This document shows positions 5,976 through 6,844 of a stretch of DNA of 6,844 nt, one piece after another; within the stretch, counting starts at the first letter, position 1, and each line of letters begins with the position of its first letter. Made by a program: the position numbers and the translations under genes. The stretch is from Nocardia sp. (lineage in GTDB: Bacteria; Actinomycetota; Actinomycetes; Mycobacteriales; Mycobacteriaceae), in contig JAFMQT010000252.1 of NCBI GenBank assembly GCA_017354515.1, positions 1 through 6,844 on the forward strand. The letters run 5' to 3'. Below the pieces are notes generated by a model that was not told the origin of the DNA, ran no database searches, and saw only the letters and a list, made by a program, of their open reading frames with translations.

Positions 5976-6368
5976 TCAGCAGTTCCGCAATTCAGGGTTC
6001 TGGTTGAGCAATTGGGCCCGGGTGGAGATGAAGGTCGAATAGGTCTCACCGCCGACGGCCGCGAGCGGGAAGGCCGCCACCCGGTGGCAATTCTGGAACG
6101 CCAATTTCACCCCGAAGTGGCGTTCGAGGCTGCCGCGGATGGAGTCCGAGGCCATGGCGCGCAGCAGTTGACCGCGCGCGGTCTCATCGGGTGGGGCGAT
6201 CCGGTTGTCGGCGAATTCGTCTGTGCCGGAACGCAGATCGCCGGCCACCCGGCTGACCACCTCGTAGGCGTAGGGCAGTGAGGTGCGCACACATGCGACG
6301 AATTCGGCATCGTCGACCGGGCCTTGTTCGGCGCGTTCGAGCAGGTCGGCTGGTACATCCAGGGACAT
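5976..6368 (-). CDS. SCO5389 family protein, function unknown
   Basis: A 130-residue protein that I recognise as resembling the actinobacterial SCO5389 family, named after the Streptomyces coelicolor gene; no biochemical role is known to me. Recognisable blocks are CVRTSLPYAYEVV (residues 26-38), FADN (52-55), PPDETARGQLLRA (59-71), SIRGSLERHFGVKLAFQNCH (76-95) and RAQLLNQNPELR (117-128). It has cysteines at 26, 94 and at the very last position, 130. No signal peptide or membrane segment is visible, so it is probably cytosolic and mostly helical. The ATG at 6368 is well supported: AGGAGA lies five bases upstream on the minus strand (6379-6374). It is convergent with the second ligase (37-base gap) and divergent from the partial gene at the right edge, so it is probably a single-gene transcript. 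A palindrome shared with the ligase/monooxygenase promoter region lies 58 bases upstream. Confidence 0.8.
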   Translation of the reverse strand: MSLDVPADLLERAEQGPVDDAEFVACVRTSLPYAYEVVSRVAGDLRSGTDEFADNRIAPPDETARGQLLRAMASDSIRGSLERHFGVKLAFQNCHRVAAFPLAAVGGETYSTFISTRAQLLNQNPELRNC

Positions 6369-6382
6369 GACGCTCTCCTGTG

Positions 6383-6405
6383 ATCGGATCGGGATCGGAT
6401 ATCGG
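6383..6405. repeat. Four ATCGG units in the SCO5389-family gene leader
   Basis: The pentamer ATCGG occurs at 6383, 6388, 6394 and 6401, separated by 0, 1 and 2 bases. It lies between the candidate -10 and the ribosome binding site of the minus-strand gene. It could be a degenerate short tandem repeat or a set of half-sites. Significance is uncertain. Confidence 0.35.
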
Positions 6406-6420
6406 AGCGGCCGCCGGTTC

Positions 6421-6444
6421 AGTCTAAACGATAATCGTTGTCAA
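6421..6444 (-). promoter_or_regulatory. Candidate promoter of the SCO5389-family gene
   Basis: On the minus strand, TAGACT (6426-6421) resembles an actinobacterial -10 and lies 52 bases before the ATG at 6368. A perfect TTGACA (6444-6439) is present, but only 12 bases separate it from TAGACT, too few for a standard promoter. TTGTTG (6447-6442) gives 15 bases. The -10 may therefore work with a weak -35, or TTGACA may belong to a regulator site. Confidence 0.3.
6427..6439. promoter_or_regulatory. 13-bp perfect palindrome, candidate operator (site 2)
   Basis: AACGATAATCGTT is a perfect 6-1-6 inverted repeat directly upstream of the candidate TAGACT -10 of the SCO5389-family gene, where a bound repressor would block RNA polymerase. 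Its centre CGATAATCG is identical to that of the palindrome at 1748-1760. It overlaps a second small palindrome, GTTGTCAAC (6437-6445). The GATAAT half-site is reminiscent of Fur/Zur-type boxes, but the match is too short to name a regulator. Confidence 0.45.
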
Positions 6445-6525
6445 CAAGGCCGGATCGGACGTGAAAGGGCGGACGTAGAGCCGAGGTCGTCGAGGACCAT
6501 GCCGACGGTGTGACGAATCTGGGGG

Positions 6526-6571
6526 TTGCGAAAAGGTCACAGCGGAGTAGTGTTTGCATCACGACAGATGC
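6526..6571 (+). promoter_or_regulatory. Candidate promoter and inverted repeat before the right-edge gene
   Basis: TTGCGA (6526-6531) and TAGTGT (6548-6553) are 16 bases apart and form a plausible plus-strand promoter, about 126 bases before the TTG start proposed at 6679. Immediately downstream, GCATC-ACGACA-GATGC (6556-6571) is a perfect 5-bp inverted repeat overlapping the expected transcription start. It could be an operator or the first hairpin of the mRNA. Based on motif match only. Confidence 0.3.
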
Positions 6572-6678
6572 CGAATCGTTACCGAACATCAGGTTTCGCG
6601 GGGCTCATTACTGCGAACGCGTGAGTGCTGGGTGGCGACCAGGCATTGCCACAGAGTTGATCGACGCTAGGACGAGCC

Positions 6679-6844
6679 TTGCCGCAACACCGTGAGTCAG
6701 ACAGTTCGGTATCCGTGAAGGACCTGCTCGGTGCGGCTGTCACCGGCGTCGCCGTGGCCGAGTGCCGCACCCGGCATCGGGCCCAGGCCCACACCGGCGA
6801 ACGGGTCCGGCTCGCGGCCGGCGCGGCCGTGGCCATCGGCGCCC
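6679..6844 (+). CDS. Unrecognised protein, N-terminal part (runs off the window)
   Basis: An open frame with no stop from 6661 to the window end. From the GTG at 6715 nearly every codon ends in G or C, as in the real genes of this window, so coding is likely. The visible protein contains KDLLGAAVTGVAVAE, then an Arg/His-rich stretch (CRTRHRAQAHTGERVR) and an Ala/Gly/Val-rich segment AAGAAVAIGA at the edge, possibly the start of a hydrophobic or membrane segment. Two starts are possible: TTG 6679, with AGGA (6669-6672) six bases upstream, or GTG 6715, where the strong coding bias begins but no ribosome binding site is seen. I give the longer form with low certainty. No family is recognised from about 43-55 residues. 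It is divergent from the SCO5389-family gene. Confidence 0.45.
   Translation, partial: MPQHRESDSSVSVKDLLGAAVTGVAVAECRTRHRAQAHTGERVRLAAGAAVAIGA

Larger units (their letters stand above)
6369..6678. other. 310-base divergent intergenic region
   Basis: This stretch separates the SCO5389-family gene (minus) from the partial gene at the right edge (plus). From left to right it holds the minus-strand ribosome binding site, a run of ATCGG repeats, a TAGACT -10 candidate, a 13-bp palindrome, and then a plus-strand promoter candidate (6526-6553) with an inverted repeat just after it. Short open frames cross the right half, but their third codon positions are not enriched in G/C, so I regard it as non-coding. 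Confidence 0.6.

Noticed and set aside
6510..6695. 61-codon plus-strand open frame in the right intergenic region
   Set aside because: Third codon positions are mixed rather than G/C-rich, there is no good ribosome binding site, and it overlaps the candidate promoter and the start of the likely real gene in another frame.
6579..6836. 85-codon minus-strand open frame at the right edge
   Set aside because: Arg/Ser/Ala-rich translation typical of an antisense shadow; the plus-strand frame from 6715 has the better third-base bias.
1..6844. CRISPR arrays, insertion sequences, tRNA or rRNA genes
   Set aside because: No regularly spaced repeats, transposase-like frames, terminal inverted repeats or tRNA-like cloverleaf sequences were seen on either strand by eye.

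Overview
This 6,844-base window looks like chromosomal DNA from a high-GC actinomycete, most likely a mycolic-acid-containing Mycobacteriales member such as Nocardia or Rhodococcus. The signs are strong G/C preference at third codon positions, two FadD-type acyl-CoA ligases, a class B flavin monooxygenase of the kind abundant in these genera, and a small protein of the actinobacterial SCO5389 family. The genus is inferred from gene content and base composition; no rRNA or other marker is present.

Layout from left to right: (1) the last 59 codons of a universal stress protein (+ strand), whose stop codon overlaps the stop of the next, convergent gene; (2) a Baeyer-Villiger-type flavin monooxygenase on the minus strand (177-1634); (3) a divergent intergenic region (1635-1825) with a candidate leaderless promoter for the monooxygenase and a perfect 13-bp palindrome; (4) a FadD14-like medium/long-chain acyl-CoA ligase (1826-3460); (5) a hairpin at its stop codon, then a candidate promoter and a hotdog-fold thioesterase-like gene (3557-4039); (6) a 132-base gap with a candidate promoter and hairpin, then a second, FadD12-like acyl-CoA ligase (4172-5938) with a long acidic, proline-rich insertion in its C-terminal lid domain; (7) a convergent SCO5389-family gene of unknown function (minus strand, 5976-6368); (8) a 310-base divergent intergenic region with a second 13-bp palindrome; and (9) the start of an unrecognised gene running off the right edge (+).

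The central four genes make a plausible lipid-handling neighbourhood. The monooxygenase could turn a ketone into an ester or oxygenate another lipophilic substrate, the two ligases would activate carboxylic acids as CoA thioesters through acyl-adenylates, and the hotdog protein could hydrolyse acyl-CoA. They are not one tight operon: the gaps of 96 and 132 bases each carry promoter-like and hairpin-like signals, and the monooxygenase is on the opposite strand. A shared substrate is inference.

No mobile element, CRISPR array, tRNA or rRNA is visible. The signals most worth checking are the lid-domain insertion in the second ligase and the two palindromes with the same 9-base core, CGATAATCG, in two separate divergent promoter regions. 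I did not find a convincing previously undescribed multi-gene system.
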